Positions 27,652-37,185 are shown, counted from the first letter of the stretch. The stretch is 64,000 bases of DNA from SIG350 sp964520895 (GCA_964520895.1 CAZFOR010000001.1:1-64000); one strand, 5' to 3'. Notes: generated from the letters alone by a model not told the origin. A program made the numbers and translations.

Positions 27652-29394
27652 TTAATTATATACTCTAACTGTTTCTTCTTCTTTTAGTCCATCAACTATT
27701 TCAACAGATGTTGCATTTTGAATACCTATTGTTACAGATCTTTTTTCTTTTGTTCCGTTTTTATCTACATCAACAAAGTAGTTGCTAGCTTCTTTGTATA
27801 CTGCCTTTATAGGTACAAACATAGTTTTTTCCTTTTTCTCTAATACAATTTCTACTATTGCATTTTTATCTATTAATGTTGAATCAGCTTCTTCTTTATT
27901 AACAGTAATTGTTACTGTATATTTTTCATTTGTATCAGTAATAGAATATACTTCCATGTCAATTACTTTACCTTTAACTGCTTTTGTAGTTTCCCCATCT
28001 TTTACTGTCATTATTACTTCTTGGTCTATTTTAATTTTATCTAAATCTTCTTTTGTTACTTTAACTTCTACATTTATTTTATTTGCTGTTTTTATAGTAA
28101 GTAATTGTTTATTTGGTGTTACACTCTCACCAACTTGTATTGGCTCACTTTCAACTGTTCCATCAACTGTTGAATATACTTTATAATTATTTAAATCAAA
28201 CTTTTGGAAATCAGAACTTTTTTGTAGTTCTAATAATTTAGCATCTAACTCATTAATTTTATTAGTTATATCTTCATTAATTATTGTACATATAACTTCA
28301 TCTTTTTTAATTTTTTTATCATTTATTTTTTCATTTGCTTTGATTGTACCTGACTGTTTCGCATATATAGCCATAGGAGTAGTTGTTAAAAAGTTTGTTG
28401 GTTCGTTGCTTAATACACTTCCAGTTGGTGTAATTATCTCTGCTGTTGTTGTTACACCTGATAAATTAATTTCTGAATCTGTTACATATACTCCAACTTT
28501 AATTATTGCTCCATCAACTAACTCTCCTGAAATGTCATAAACCAAACCTTCTACTGTACCTCCTGGATATGTTATTTTTACAGTTTGCCAATTTTGTATT
28601 TTTTTCTCAGGTGTATAAGTTACATTATATATTGCTCTAAATGTCGTTGTTGGTATCATATATCCTATAATATCTCCTGGATTAACATACTTTTCAGTAG
28701 TAATTATCATATCTTTTAAAAATCCATCATTACTTGCTTTTACTGTTAATTCATCTTTTTTTGTATTATATAATTGTTGCATGTTTTTTACACTTGTAAT
28801 TGCTGTTTCATATTGTTTTACTGCGTCATTTGCATATTGCGTATCAAATTCAACTAGTAAAGCACCTTCTTTTATTTCTTGTCCTTTTGTATAATTAACT
28901 TTTGTAACTGTTGATGCAACTTTTGAAATAATATTTGTAAGTGTTGATGATTCTAATCTTCCTTCAGATTGAATAGCACTATATATTGTTCCTTTTTCAA
29001 CTTTAGAAACAGTATAATTTATTTTAGGTTTATTCATTGAACTTATTACTAATAAAAGAATTAATAAAAATATAATTACTCCACCTGTTGCTATTAAAAA
29101 CTTTTTATTTGTTATTATATTCATAATTTTCTCATTTGAAGTAAGCTCATCACTTGCTTGTGTTTCTGCCTTTTCTACTTTTGGTTCTACTACTTTTTCA
29201 TTTTTAGTATCTGTTTTAGCTTTTTTTGTTTTCGGAGCATCTTCAGAAGTAGTATCTTTTTTTACGGATTTTTTTTCTGTTATAATTTCTGTTATTTTAA
29301 TAGTTTGTCCGTTTTCATCTTTTTCATATCTTTCAATTATTTTCTTTCCATCTGCTGTTTTAGTTATTTTTTCTTTTGGAGTATCTTTAGCCAT
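27652..29394 (-). CDS. HlyD-like membrane-fusion adaptor with a charged cytoplasmic tail
   Basis: A 580-residue protein. Residues 1-95 are charged (rich in Lys, Glu and Thr). One membrane segment follows (about 97-119), then an extracytoplasmic part starting VSKVEKGTIYSAIQSEGRL, with lipoyl-like halves and barrel strands typical of efflux adaptors. No transporter gene is adjacent. The ATG at 29394 is chosen because GAAAGGA lies nine bases upstream. The cytoplasmic tail is longer than usual. Confidence 0.75.
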   Translation of the reverse strand: MAKDTPKEKITKTADGKKIIERYEKDENGQTIKITEIITEKKSVKKDTTSEDAPKTKKAKTDTKNEKVVEPKVEKAETQASDELTSNEKIMNIITNKKFLIATGGVIIFLLILLLVISSMNKPKINYTVSKVEKGTIYSAIQSEGRLESSTLTNIISKVASTVTKVNYTKGQEIKEGALLVEFDTQYANDAVKQYETAITSVKNMQQLYNTKKDELTVKASNDGFLKDMIITTEKYVNPGDIIGYMIPTTTFRAIYNVTYTPEKKIQNWQTVKITYPGGTVEGLVYDISGELVDGAIIKVGVYVTDSEINLSGVTTTAEIITPTGSVLSNEPTNFLTTTPMAIYAKQSGTIKANEKINDKKIKKDEVICTIINEDITNKINELDAKLLELQKSSDFQKFDLNNYKVYSTVDGTVESEPIQVGESVTPNKQLLTIKTANKINVEVKVTKEDLDKIKIDQEVIMTVKDGETTKAVKGKVIDMEVYSITDTNEKYTVTITVNKEEADSTLIDKNAIVEIVLEKKEKTMFVPIKAVYKEASNYFVDVDKNGTKEKRSVTIGIQNATSVEIVDGLKEEETVRVYN

Positions 29395-29505
29395 ATTTTT
29401 CATTCCTTTCTATTATTAATAATTTATATCATTAATATTAATGCCTTTTACTTCCTATATAATGAATTATATCTATAATTGTATATTTTTGCAAGTAAAA
29501 TTGAA

Positions 29506-29533
29506 AAAAATATGGACTAAAATCCATATTTTT
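29506..29533 (-). terminator. Terminator of the 45-residue gene
   Basis: Arms AAAAATATGGA and TCCATATTTTT with a six-base loop and a run of seven T on the minus strand, a few bases past the stop. Confidence 0.85.
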
Positions 29534-29536
29534 AAA

Positions 29537-29674
29537 TTACATGATATTTTTAATTATTCTTCTACCTTTTTTCATACATTTTTTAGTCATTTTAGACATA
29601 TTATCAACATCCAGCATACTAACTGTTATACCTATTACACTGCCAATTAGAATACCTTTAAATAATCTATTCAT
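29537..29674 (-). CDS. Small membrane-associated protein (45 residues)
   Basis: ATG at 29674 with the strong site AAAGGAGGG eight bases before, reading MNRLFKGILIGSVIGITVSM, then a basic tail MTKKCMKKGRR and a stop at 29537. One hydrophobic helix and a basic end resemble YtxH-type small proteins, but no family is certain. It follows the TauE-like pair by 15 bases. Confidence 0.6.
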   Translation of the reverse strand: MNRLFKGILIGSVIGITVSMLDVDNMSKMTKKCMKKGRRIIKNIM

Positions 29675-29688
29675 TTTTTGTCCCTCCT

Positions 29689-30072
29689 TTATTTTTTATT
29701 GTCTGCTTTTTTGTCTTTTATATACTTATATACTATTTGAAAAAGTTGCCATATTCCAATTACTATTAAAAAAATGCCAAAATACTTTTTTAAAGTATCT
29801 GTAAATATTGTTTTAGAAATATAACTACTAATAATGCATACAACTATAGTTATAGGAAATACTAATTTTAAACCCTTAAAATCAATTTTGTTATTTTTAT
29901 AATACATGCATACACTAAATGCGCTACAAAATATAAACAACCACAAATTTATATATTGGACTTTTTGCTGAGTATAATTTTCAAAAAGATTCATAATATA
30001 TATAAATAAAGTTCCTCCACCCATACCAAATGATATTAATACACCTGGTAATATTCCATATAAAAAACTCAT
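29689..30072 (-). CDS. TauE/SafE-like half-length membrane protein (C-terminal half)
   Basis: A 127-residue protein with about four membrane segments and the family glycine motif GVLISFGMGGGTLFIY near the start. TauE/SafE exporters normally have two such halves in about 250 residues. The start overlaps the stop of the upstream half by four bases (ATGA), so the two are translationally coupled and probably form a two-chain transporter. The substrate is not known. Confidence 0.7.
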   Translation of the reverse strand: MSFLYGILPGVLISFGMGGGTLFIYIMNLFENYTQQKVQYINLWLFIFCSAFSVCMYYKNNKIDFKGLKLVFPITIVVCIISSYISKTIFTDTLKKYFGIFLIVIGIWQLFQIVYKYIKDKKADNKK

Positions 30073-30416
30073 TTAATCATTCCTATCCCCATTACAATAG
30101 TAAATATTGCAAAAATAACTGATAAAATTTTTCTATTAATTTTGTATATTAATTTACTACCAATAAATGTTCCCACAAGCCCACCTAATATAATTGGTAT
30201 CATATAAGTTTCAAATATATATTCTTGACTATATATTATTAAATTTATTAAACACAATACCATTATAATTACTAATGCTGTTCCTCTTGCAACATATTCA
30301 TCATATTCAAGCATAAATACTAATGCTGGTATTAATATTAAACCTGCACCTGTTGAAAACATACCATTTATAAAACCTGCTAATATTGATAATAAAATAA
30401 CTTTTAAATTTTTCAT
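30069..30416 (-). CDS. TauE/SafE-like half-length membrane protein (N-terminal half)
   Basis: A 115-residue protein from ATG 30416, with about four membrane segments and the motif AGFINGMFSTGAGLILIPAL. It is the partner of the gene at 29689. No clear ribosome-binding site is seen before this ATG, and a TTG twelve codons earlier lies against a terminator, so the start is uncertain. Confidence 0.65.
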   Translation of the reverse strand: MKNLKVILLSILAGFINGMFSTGAGLILIPALVFMLEYDEYVARGTALVIIMVLCLINLIIYSQEYIFETYMIPIILGGLVGTFIGSKLIYKINRKILSVIFAIFTIVMGIGMIK

Positions 30417-30454
30417 AAATGTATTATTTGTATAAATAGATAAAATATGCAAAA

Positions 30455-30490
30455 AAAATAGTATTTAGAAATTAATCTAAATACTATTTT
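30455..30490 (-). terminator. Terminator after the pilin-dockerin gene
   Basis: Arms AAAATAGTATTTAGA and TCTAAATACTATTTT with a six-base loop and eight T on the minus strand, 30 bases past the stop at 30520. Confidence 0.85.
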
Positions 30491-30519
30491 ATATATGGTA
30501 AATTATAAATATATATTAT

Positions 30520-31314
30520 TTATTCATTAATATACTCTCTTATTGGTACTACTTTTGCATTTTGATTTATATCTACTAGTTTTAAGTCATAGTCTTGTAT
30601 AATTGATGCATCAGTTCTATTTATTATTCCATCATGATTTACATCTCCTGAATATCGTAGTGTTTTAAATATACCTTCTACAGTATTTCCAGAAAGAATT
30701 CTTAAAACCTGAAAAGCATCTGTTATATCAATAAGTTCATCTCCATTAACATCTCCAAAATATATTATTGTACCTAATATATCTCCTTCTGCTGTTTTAA
30801 CTACATACCCTGTTTTAATATTTCCAGTTGATACTTGTGTTCCACTACTATTATATACTAATAACCCTTGATTTGTTATTGTTGAAACCAATCGTTTTTC
30901 AGGTGTATCTAACCCTGTTATATATACTTGTTCTTCCACTGCTGAACATATATATCCTTCTAATACCAAAGTCTCTATTACTCATGCTTTTGCATCTATG
31001 TTTTCTCCTTTGTATTTTACTATTTCACCTTCAAATTCAAAATCAGATTCCATCTGACATGATTCTGCTGCTTTTTGTAATGCACCTACATCATCTTGTA
31101 TGCCTTCTAACATATTGTTGCTACGTTCCATCATATATGCGGTCTTTAAATTGTCTAAATTATTTAGATTAGTTGCTTCTTTTGCTTTATCTATTGTATT
31201 ATTTTCACCTATTATACTTACTATTACTGCTCCTGTTAATATTATTAATACTATTATTGTTATTATTAATGCTACTAAGCTTATTCCTTTTCTTTCCTTT
31301 CCTTCCATTCTCAT
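30520..31314 (-). pseudogene. Pilin-like protein with dockerin domain, interrupted by in-frame TGA
   Basis: The frame begins at ATG 31314 (AGGAGG upstream) with a short leader and KGISLVALIITIIVLIILTG, a type IV pilin-like N-terminus that a prepilin peptidase would process. After residue 110 a TGA (30982-30984) interrupts it. The same frame then continues to a dockerin type I domain with two calcium-loop repeats, GDVNGDELIDITDAFQVLRI and GDVNHDGIINRTDASI. There is no ATG after the TGA. One base (TGG to TGA) explains the break. Intact, it would be a 264-residue surface protein. It may be a pseudogene or a consensus error. Confidence 0.7.
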
Positions 31315-31344
31315 AAGTCTTTCCTCCTTATATTTTTTTATTAT

Positions 31345-31491
31345 TTAATTAGCTATATTCACTAATTGCATAAACTGCTCAAAATTAGTTTCTTGATTTT
31401 CTATTCCATTAATTTTTTTGTAACCAAGAATTTTAATATGGTTTCATCTTTTAGCTTAATCGTTAAATTAAATTCATTTCCAAAGTTAAAA
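31345..31491 (-). pseudogene. Possible decayed gene end upstream of the pilin gene
   Basis: This lies in the longest stretch without an intact gene (31315-31687). On the minus strand it reads like coding sequence: FNLTIKLKDETILKF, then, after a one-base shift, LGYKKINGIENQETNFEQFM and a stop at 31345. No start is seen. The rest of the stretch holds only the rplL terminator and A+T-rich sequence. It could also be chance. Confidence 0.25.
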
Positions 31492-31634
31492 ATAAAATAG
31501 AAAATACTATATTTTATAAAAAAACTTTTTTGTGAAATTTGACCCAAATAAATCACCAATATCCTTTCTACATATTATATACAAATATTATGCAAAAAAT
31601 CAATGTTTACAATATTATTTATTCTATATATGCA

Positions 31635-31674
31635 AAAAATGTCTAAACTTTTGTTTCAAAGTCTAGACATTTTT
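31635..31674 (-). terminator. Terminator of the rplJL operon
   Basis: Arms AAAAATGTCTAAAC and GTCTAGACATTTTT (one mismatch) with a 12-base loop and T residues on the minus strand, 14 bases past the rplL stop. rpoB does not follow, unlike in many Firmicutes. Confidence 0.8.
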
Positions 31675-31687
31675 ACTATTTTAAAAA

Positions 31688-32056
31688 CTATTCTAATTCA
31701 ACAGTTGCTCCTGCTTCTGTTAATTTTGTTTTTAATTCTTCTGCATCTGCTTTAGCAACATTTTCTTTAATTGTTTTAGGTGCTCCATCAACTAAATCTT
31801 TAGCTTCTTTTAAACCTAATCCAGTTGCATCTCTTACAACTTTAATTACATTAATTTTGCTTGCTCCTGCATCTTTTAATACAACATTAAATGCTGATTT
31901 TTCTTCAGCTGCTCCTGCTGCTGCAGCTCCTGCTGCTGGTGCTGCAACTGCTGCTGCAGATACTCCATATTTTTCTTCAATACCTTTAACTAATTCTGAT
32001 AATTCGATAACTGTTAAGCTATCAATTTCTTCTAATAATTTTTGAATTTTTTCCAT
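31688..32056 (-). CDS. rplL: Ribosomal protein L7/L12
   Basis: A 122-residue acidic stalk protein with an N-terminal dimer helix, an alanine-rich hinge ([19 protein letters not shown]) and the C-terminal domain [22 protein letters not shown]. It recruits translation factors. It is the last gene of the L10 operon. Confidence 0.98.
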   Translation of the reverse strand: MEKIQKLLEEIDSLTVIELSELVKGIEEKYGVSAAAVAAPAAGAAAAGAAEEKSAFNVVLKDAGASKINVIKVVRDATGLGLKEAKDLVDGAPKTIKENVAKADAEELKTKLTEAGATVELE

Positions 32057-32091
32057 TTTTCTTTCCTCCTAATTTAAATTTATTTTTTTAA

Positions 32092-32592
32092 TTATGCTTG
32101 TTCTTTTTGAACTCTTACTTGATCTAATGATACTGCTAATTTACTAATATTAGCAAGCAATACACCAGCCAATTTTGCAATTAATTCTTCTCTTGATGGT
32201 AACTTAGCAAGTGTTACTATTTCATCACCTGATACTACTTTTCCATCAATTATACCTGCTTTAATTTTATAGAACTCATTGTCTTTACTAAAATTATATA
32301 ATACTTTTGAAATTCCTAAATAATCTTCTTTACCAAATGCTACTGCAACTGGTCCTTCTAAAATATCATCTAACTCAGTAATTCCATTTTCATTTAAAGC
32401 TCTTTTTGTAATATTATTCTTTATTACTTTGTATTCTGAATCTATATTTCTTAAATCAGCTCTTATTTTTGTTATTTGTTCAACAGTAACTCCTCTATAT
32501 TCAACTAATATAACTGCTTTTGATTCTTTAATTTTTTCAGCTAATACTTTTACAGATTCCTTCTTTTGTTCTAAAACTTTATTACTTGGCAT
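32092..32592 (-). CDS. rplJ: Ribosomal protein L10
   Basis: A 166-residue protein starting MPSNKVLEQKKESVKVLAEK, with VILVEYRGVTVEQIT and VIKNNITKRAL. It anchors the L7/L12 stalk and represses its own mRNA by binding the leader. 35 bases separate it from rplL. Confidence 0.97.
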   Translation of the reverse strand: MPSNKVLEQKKESVKVLAEKIKESKAVILVEYRGVTVEQITKIRADLRNIDSEYKVIKNNITKRALNENGITELDDILEGPVAVAFGKEDYLGISKVLYNFSKDNEFYKIKAGIIDGKVVSGDEIVTLAKLPSREELIAKLAGVLLANISKLAVSLDQVRVQKEQA

Positions 32593-32599
32593 CTATTCG

Positions 32600-32710
32600 T
32601 TCGCCCCCTTTCTGTTAAACAAAAATCTCTTGCCATACAAGGCAAGAGATATTAAAAATCATATCTGTTTGCCTCGGTAGGACTTATTTATTCGCCTACT
32701 TTCTATGGCT
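32600..32710 (-). ncRNA. L10 leader (autoregulatory) with attenuator hairpin
   Basis: The space between rplA and rplJ holds CCTACCGAGGC, typical of the Firmicutes L10 leader, then a hairpin with arms ATCTCTTGCC and GGCAAGAGAT (32625-32650) followed by five T. L10, with L7/L12, is expected to bind the leader and adjust expression of rplJL. Confidence 0.75.
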
Positions 32711-32722
32711 ATTAAATTTATA

Positions 32723-33409
32723 TTACATTTTTGATGTATTTACTTTAAGTCCTGGTCCCATTGTTGTTGATAATGCAACACTTTTTAAATATTGACCCTT
32801 TGCAGCTGCTGGTTTAGCTTTTATAATAGCTCCCATTAATGCTGTAAAGTTTTCAACTAATTTATCTTTACCAAATGATACTTTACCAATTGGGCAATGT
32901 ATAATATTAGTTTTATCTAGTCTATATTCAATTTTACCAGATTTAATATCTTCAACTGCTTTTGCAACATCCATTGTAACTGTTCCTGATTTTGGATTTG
33001 GCATTAACCCTTTTGGTCCTAATAGTTTACCTATTCTACCAACTACACCCATCATATCTGGAGTAGCTACTATAACGTCATATTCAAACCAGTTTTCTTT
33101 TTCAATTTTTGGTAATAGTTCTTCACCACCAACAAAATCAGCTCCTGCATTTTTAGCTTCTTCTAATTTGTCACCTTTAGCAAATACTAAAACTCTTTGA
33201 GTTTTACCAGTACCGTGTGGTAATACAACAACACCTCTAACTTGTTGATCTGCATGTTTAGAATCAACACCTAATTTAACATGTAATTCAACAGATTCAT
33301 CAAATTTTGCTTTTGGTAATTTTTCAATTACTTCTAGTGCTTCTGTTGGTTCATATTGTTTAGATGTATCAATCAATTTTAAACATTCTTGATATCTTTT
33401 TCCTTTCAT
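32723..33409 (-). CDS. rplA: Ribosomal protein L1
   Basis: A 228-residue protein of standard length with the L1 signature ([18 protein letters not shown]) and [21 protein letters not shown]. It forms the mobile stalk at the E site. It lies between rplK and rplJ, as usual. Confidence 0.98.
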   Translation of the reverse strand: MKGKRYQECLKLIDTSKQYEPTEALEVIEKLPKAKFDESVELHVKLGVDSKHADQQVRGVVVLPHGTGKTQRVLVFAKGDKLEEAKNAGADFVGGEELLPKIEKENWFEYDVIVATPDMMGVVGRIGKLLGPKGLMPNPKSGTVTMDVAKAVEDIKSGKIEYRLDKTNIIHCPIGKVSFGKDKLVENFTALMGAIIKAKPAAAKGQYLKSVALSTTMGPGLKVNTSKM

Positions 33410-33454
33410 TTTTACCTCCTTTGGTTATAACGAGCATATGCTCTCCCACTATAA

Positions 33455-33883
33455 TTAGTCTTTTACAACAACTCCCATGCTTCTGGCAGTTCCTTTTACC
33501 ATACTCATTGCAGCTTCGATTGAACCCGCATTTAAGTCAGGCATTTTTTTCGTAGCAATTTCTTTTACCATTTCTTGCGTAATTGTTGCTACTTTATCTC
33601 TATTAGGTTTACCTGAACCTTTTTCGATTTTAGCAGCTTTTTTAATCAATACAACAACTGGTGGAACTTTTGTGATAAAACTAAAAGATTTATCTGGATT
33701 TACAGTAATTACTACTGGTACGATTGTTCCGTCCATGCTAGCAGTTTTGTCATTAAATTGTTTTACAAAATCCATTATATTGATACCACTTGAACCTAAT
33801 GCTGGTCCTACTGGTGGTGCTGGTGTTGCTTTACCAGCTTGGATTTGTAATTTAATTATTTTAACTCCTGGTTTTTCAGCCAT
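33455..33883 (-). CDS. rplK: Ribosomal protein L11
   Basis: A 142-residue protein with [19 protein letters not shown] and a C-terminal [18 protein letters not shown]. It binds the GTPase centre of 23S rRNA. It lies 19 bases after nusG. Confidence 0.98.
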   Translation of the reverse strand: MAEKPGVKIIKLQIQAGKATPAPPVGPALGSSGINIMDFVKQFNDKTASMDGTIVPVVITVNPDKSFSFITKVPPVVVLIKKAAKIEKGSGKPNRDKVATITQEMVKEIATKKMPDLNAGSIEAAMSMVKGTARSMGVVVKD

Positions 33884-33902
33884 TTATAACACCTCCTTTA
33901 TG

Positions 33903-34436
33903 CTATACTTTTTGTATTTGTGAAAAGTCAAGCTCAACATTTGTTTCTCTACCAAACATTGAAACAATAACTTTAACTTTCCTTTTTTCTTTATTAATAT
34001 CATTAACAACACCAATAAATCCTTCTAATGGGCCACTTATAATTTTAACATTTGAATTAATTTCATAGTCAACATTTATAGTTAAATCAATTAAGCCCAT
34101 ATTTTTCATTTCTTCATCTGTAAGAGGAACTGGTTTTGTTCCTGACCCTACAAAAGATGTAACAGCATGTGTATTTCTTACTACATACCAAGTTTCATCT
34201 GTCATAATCATTTTTATTAAAACATAACCTGGAAATACTTTTCTTATAGTTGATTTAGTTTTTCCGTCTTTAATTTCAATTTGTTCTTCCATTGGAACAA
34301 CAATATCAAAAATCATATCTTGAAGTCCTCTATTGTCAACCATTTTTTCTAAATTCGTTTTAACATTATTTTCATATCCAGAATAAGTATGTATAACATA
34401 CCATTTTGCTTCTGTTTCTTGATTATCTTGAGGCAT
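33903..34436 (-). CDS. nusG: Transcription antitermination factor NusG
   Basis: A 177-residue protein with NGN domain (KWYVIHTYSGYENNVKTNLE, VFPGYVLIKM) and KOW domain (VKIISGPLEGFIGVVNDINK). It binds RNA polymerase and coordinates pausing. It is 24 bases after secE. Confidence 0.97.
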   Translation of the reverse strand: MPQDNQETEAKWYVIHTYSGYENNVKTNLEKMVDNRGLQDMIFDIVVPMEEQIEIKDGKTKSTIRKVFPGYVLIKMIMTDETWYVVRNTHAVTSFVGSGTKPVPLTDEEMKNMGLIDLTINVDYEINSNVKIISGPLEGFIGVVNDINKEKRKVKVIVSMFGRETNVELDFSQIQKV

Positions 34437-34460
34437 CTTTTCTCCCCCTATACTTTAATT

Positions 34461-34922
34461 TTATTCTTGTGTAGTTGTTTCTTCTTGTGGTTGTACTTCT
34501 CCACCCTCTTGTATTTCACCTTCACTAGTTGTTTGTTCATTACTTCCTGTTAAATCTATTTCTCCGTTTTTTACTTGTACTAATACTTCTTCTAATTGTT
34601 CTACTCCGTAGAAATATCCGTACATACTTGCTGTGTTTTGATCCATTCCAAGATCAACAAGTTCATCAAGTATTTCTTGTTTTCTTATAGTTTCTTGTTT
34701 ATATGCAGTTACTTTTCCTCCAGTTACTTTATCAACAGCAAAATCTCTTCCTTTGATAAATATGAAATCTAAAACAACTACTATAACACTAACTAAAATT
34801 ACAATAAATATTACGGCTAATGTATTTTTAACAGTTTGTTTTCTAGTTGGCCAAATTACTCTTTTTAATTCACTTTTAAAATCTTTAAAAAAACCTTTTT
34901 TAGCTTTTGCTTGTTCTGCCAT
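34461..34922 (-). CDS. secE: Preprotein translocase SecE with a long C-terminal tail
   Basis: A 153-residue protein. Residues 5-60 are a normal single-span SecE (FKDFKSELKRVIWPTRKQT, then a membrane helix). Bacterial SecE of this type normally ends near residue 65; here about 85 further residues follow. They include a helical segment LGMDQNTASMYGYFYGVEQL and a Glu/Gln/Thr-rich end. The tail has no recognised domain. Position between rpmG and nusG confirms the identity. Confidence 0.92.
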   Translation of the reverse strand: MAEQAKAKKGFFKDFKSELKRVIWPTRKQTVKNTLAVIFIVILVSVIVVVLDFIFIKGRDFAVDKVTGGKVTAYKQETIRKQEILDELVDLGMDQNTASMYGYFYGVEQLEEVLVQVKNGEIDLTGSNEQTTSEGEIQEGGEVQPQEETTTQE

Positions 34923-34951
34923 TTTTATTCCCTCCTTTAGAGTCTCAATTA

Positions 34952-35101
34952 TTATTTTGTTTCCTTATGAGTAGTATGTTTTTTGCAGAATTTACAATGT
35001 TTACTCATTTCTACTCTATCAGGAGTATTTTTTTTGTTTTTCTTACTATCATAGTTTCTATTTTTACATTCTGTACATTCTAAAGTAATTTTTTCTCTCA
35101 C
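34952..35101 (-). CDS. rpmG: Ribosomal protein L33
   Basis: A 49-residue protein from GTG 35101 with GGAGGTG six bases upstream. It reads [17 protein letters not shown] and ends [15 protein letters not shown]. Two CxxC pairs indicate the zinc-binding form. A rival ATG four codons earlier has no site. It heads the secE-nusG-ribosomal gene cluster. Confidence 0.93.
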   Translation of the reverse strand: MREKITLECTECKNRNYDSKKNKKNTPDRVEMSKHCKFCKKHTTHKETK

Positions 35102-35154
35102 TTTTGACACCTCCATTTTATATATGTATATCTACTTTTTTTCAAAAAAAAATA

Positions 35155-35207
35155 GACAACGATCATATATGCTATAATACTTTACCACATTTTTTGATCA
35201 TTGTCAA
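35155..35207 (-). promoter_or_regulatory. Promoter with overlapping inverted repeat before rpmG
   Basis: On the minus strand, TTGACA (35202-35207) and TAAAGT (35179-35184) are 17 bases apart. The same segment forms an inverted repeat, GACAATGATCA and TGATCGTTGTC, with a 29-base loop and a T run after it. It may act as a terminator for the gene at 35246, an operator, or both. Confidence 0.5.
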
Positions 35208-35245
35208 TTATATGACATATTTTTTTACGATTTTTTCGTATTTTT

Positions 35246-36082
35246 TTATATATCTGATTCATTTTGTAAACTATCATTAGTTATTTCATATATTTTGTAT
35301 TTAAAATACTCTCCATTTGAATTTTCAGAAAATGTTATTTTCTTGTTTATTAGTTTAATATTTTCATTATTATCAAACAATTTCAAATTAGCTTGATCAT
35401 CATTTATAATATACTGTTCTATTTTTTTTATATTTTCATTAAAATTTTCTAATTCATATGATAAATAGTATTCTGTAATATCAGCTATATATTTATCTCC
35501 ATCTTTTGTTAAGTTTTTTAAATAAACTAATTTCTTAGAAGAAAATTCTTCTTTTGGTAATGTAAATAAAAACGATTTATTATTTTTGTCATAGTACATA
35601 TATTTTAATAATTCACCATTCGTATTAGTTGTTATATTATCTGATATTGGTATATCAACATACAGATGCTCAAGCATCTTATACATATTATCTTCTAAAA
35701 TATACATACTTATTTGTTCTGCATTCTTTGGAGTTATATTTCTTACTAAATTACTTGAATATAACATTTCCAACATACCTTTTATCAAATAATCATCTCT
35801 ATCATTTAGTGGGCAAACAACATTAATATATTCAATATTACACATTTTATTAATAGTAAAATCATTTAAAAATATTGTTCTTAACTCTTGATTATTAATT
35901 GATGTATTAGTTGTAAAATACTTATTAAAATCTATATAGCTATATTTACTATAAAACTCATCTGTAAGTGGTATAGTAACCTTTTTGTTTATGTATAATG
36001 TTAAACTAATACAAATTATGATGAATATTGATATAATTATAACTACAATTTTAAATATTGGAATAGGATTTATATCTTTCAT
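35246..36082 (-). CDS. Membrane-anchored protein of unknown function (paralogue B)
   Basis: A 278-residue protein with one N-terminal membrane segment (about 11-30) and an outside part starting TDEFYSKYSYIDFNKYFTTN. It resembles the next gene upstream in plan: an anchor, a TDEF motif, a residue run of the type Y(I/V)(D/P)(F/L)..Y, and later a segment on a predicted structural value and its time course. No known domain. Its start overlaps the stop of the previous gene by four bases; it is the last gene of the envelope operon. Confidence 0.6.
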   Translation of the reverse strand: MKDINPIPIFKIVVIIISIFIIICISLTLYINKKVTIPLTDEFYSKYSYIDFNKYFTTNTSINNQELRTIFLNDFTINKMCNIEYINVVCPLNDRDDYLIKGMLEMLYSSNLVRNITPKNAEQISMYILEDNMYKMLEHLYVDIPISDNITTNTNGELLKYMYYDKNNKSFLFTLPKEEFSSKKLVYLKNLTKDGDKYIADITEYYLSYELENFNENIKKIEQYIINDDQANLKLFDNNENIKLINKKITFSENSNGEYFKYKIYEITNDSLQNESDI

Positions 36083-37149
36083 TCAATCACATCCTTAACT
36101 TCTTGAAATAAAACTAATTTATTATCAACAAACCTTAATCTTCCACTTATTGTTACGTATTTACCATATTCATTTAACATATCAACATATGTATTTATAT
36201 AAACTTCATCATTTTTATTTATATATTTTCCATCTAAATAGTAATTAACTTGTATTTTTCCTTTATCCATATTTGAATTAATATCTTTTTCTTCCAGATA
36301 AATATAATAAAAATCAAAATTATCTGGAGAACAATATAAATATGTATCTTTATCAATTATTATATATTTGTTATATTTTCCATCCATGTTTTCCTTAAAT
36401 TTAACCACTATCTTGTGATAAAAATTGTTACTACTATTTTCTTCTATTTTTGCATAGTTTCCTTGCAATATTTCGTTAGATAAATTTTCTATTGCTTTGT
36501 TGTCACTATAATCATATGTATATCCATTAATTACAGCTGTATAAATATCTCCTTGAACAGTTAATGATTCAATTGCAAATTTCTTGTCATGTCCTTCTTC
36601 TCTGTCACCTTCTTCAGATAGATATATGTATATTAAATCATTTTCTTGATTATATTCAATAATATCATTTAGGCTCTCATATACCTCATTAAATTTTACA
36701 CCATTTACTTCTTCATATACTAATTCAAAATCAGATTTGTTAATATAATAATTAGGATTGTTTCCATTTATAACTGGTATATCAATATCATTACTTTCGT
36801 TTTTCATTAATAAATTTGTGTATTTTAAAACATTAATAGTATTTAATACTCTATAATAATTACCATATTGATTATCTTCTTCTATTTCATTGTAATTATT
36901 AACTATTTCATAAAATATTTTATTATCTAGAATTTCTTTTCTAATCTTCTCACTTATTTCAATATTCCCATTATTGGCAGTATATTGTTTCAAATCTAAT
37001 GGTACATAATTTTGAGTAAATTCATCTGTAAAAAAAGATTCTTTATCAATATCATTATTATTGATATTAAGTAATAATATTATTAATATCCCTATTAAAA
37101 CTATAATTAATATCGAAATTAAAATTATATGTTTTTTACTAATTATCAT
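36079..37149 (-). CDS. Membrane-anchored protein of unknown function (paralogue A)
   Basis: A 356-residue protein with one N-terminal membrane segment (about 8-27) and an outside part that begins FTDEFTQNYVPLDLKQYTAN, similar in position and pattern to the next gene. It is acidic with several beta-like stretches. I do not recognise a family. GGAGGTAT precedes the start. It lies 36 bases after the NlpC/P60 segment, so a joint function in the envelope is likely but unproven. Confidence 0.6.
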   Translation of the reverse strand: MIISKKHIILISILIIVLIGILIILLLNINNNDIDKESFFTDEFTQNYVPLDLKQYTANNGNIEISEKIRKEILDNKIFYEIVNNYNEIEEDNQYGNYYRVLNTINVLKYTNLLMKNESNDIDIPVINGNNPNYYINKSDFELVYEEVNGVKFNEVYESLNDIIEYNQENDLIYIYLSEEGDREEGHDKKFAIESLTVQGDIYTAVINGYTYDYSDNKAIENLSNEILQGNYAKIEENSSNNFYHKIVVKFKENMDGKYNKYIIIDKDTYLYCSPDNFDFYYIYLEEKDINSNMDKGKIQVNYYLDGKYINKNDEVYINTYVDMLNEYGKYVTISGRLRFVDNKLVLFQEVKDVIE

Positions 37150-37185
37150 GATATACCTCCTATTAATAATTTACCACTTTTTATT

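Noticed and set aside
30982..30984. TGA read as tryptophan (recoded genome)
   Set aside because: Other proteins use TGG for tryptophan, for example thioredoxin W29, and no other internal TGA was seen in conserved genes. One lesion is simpler.
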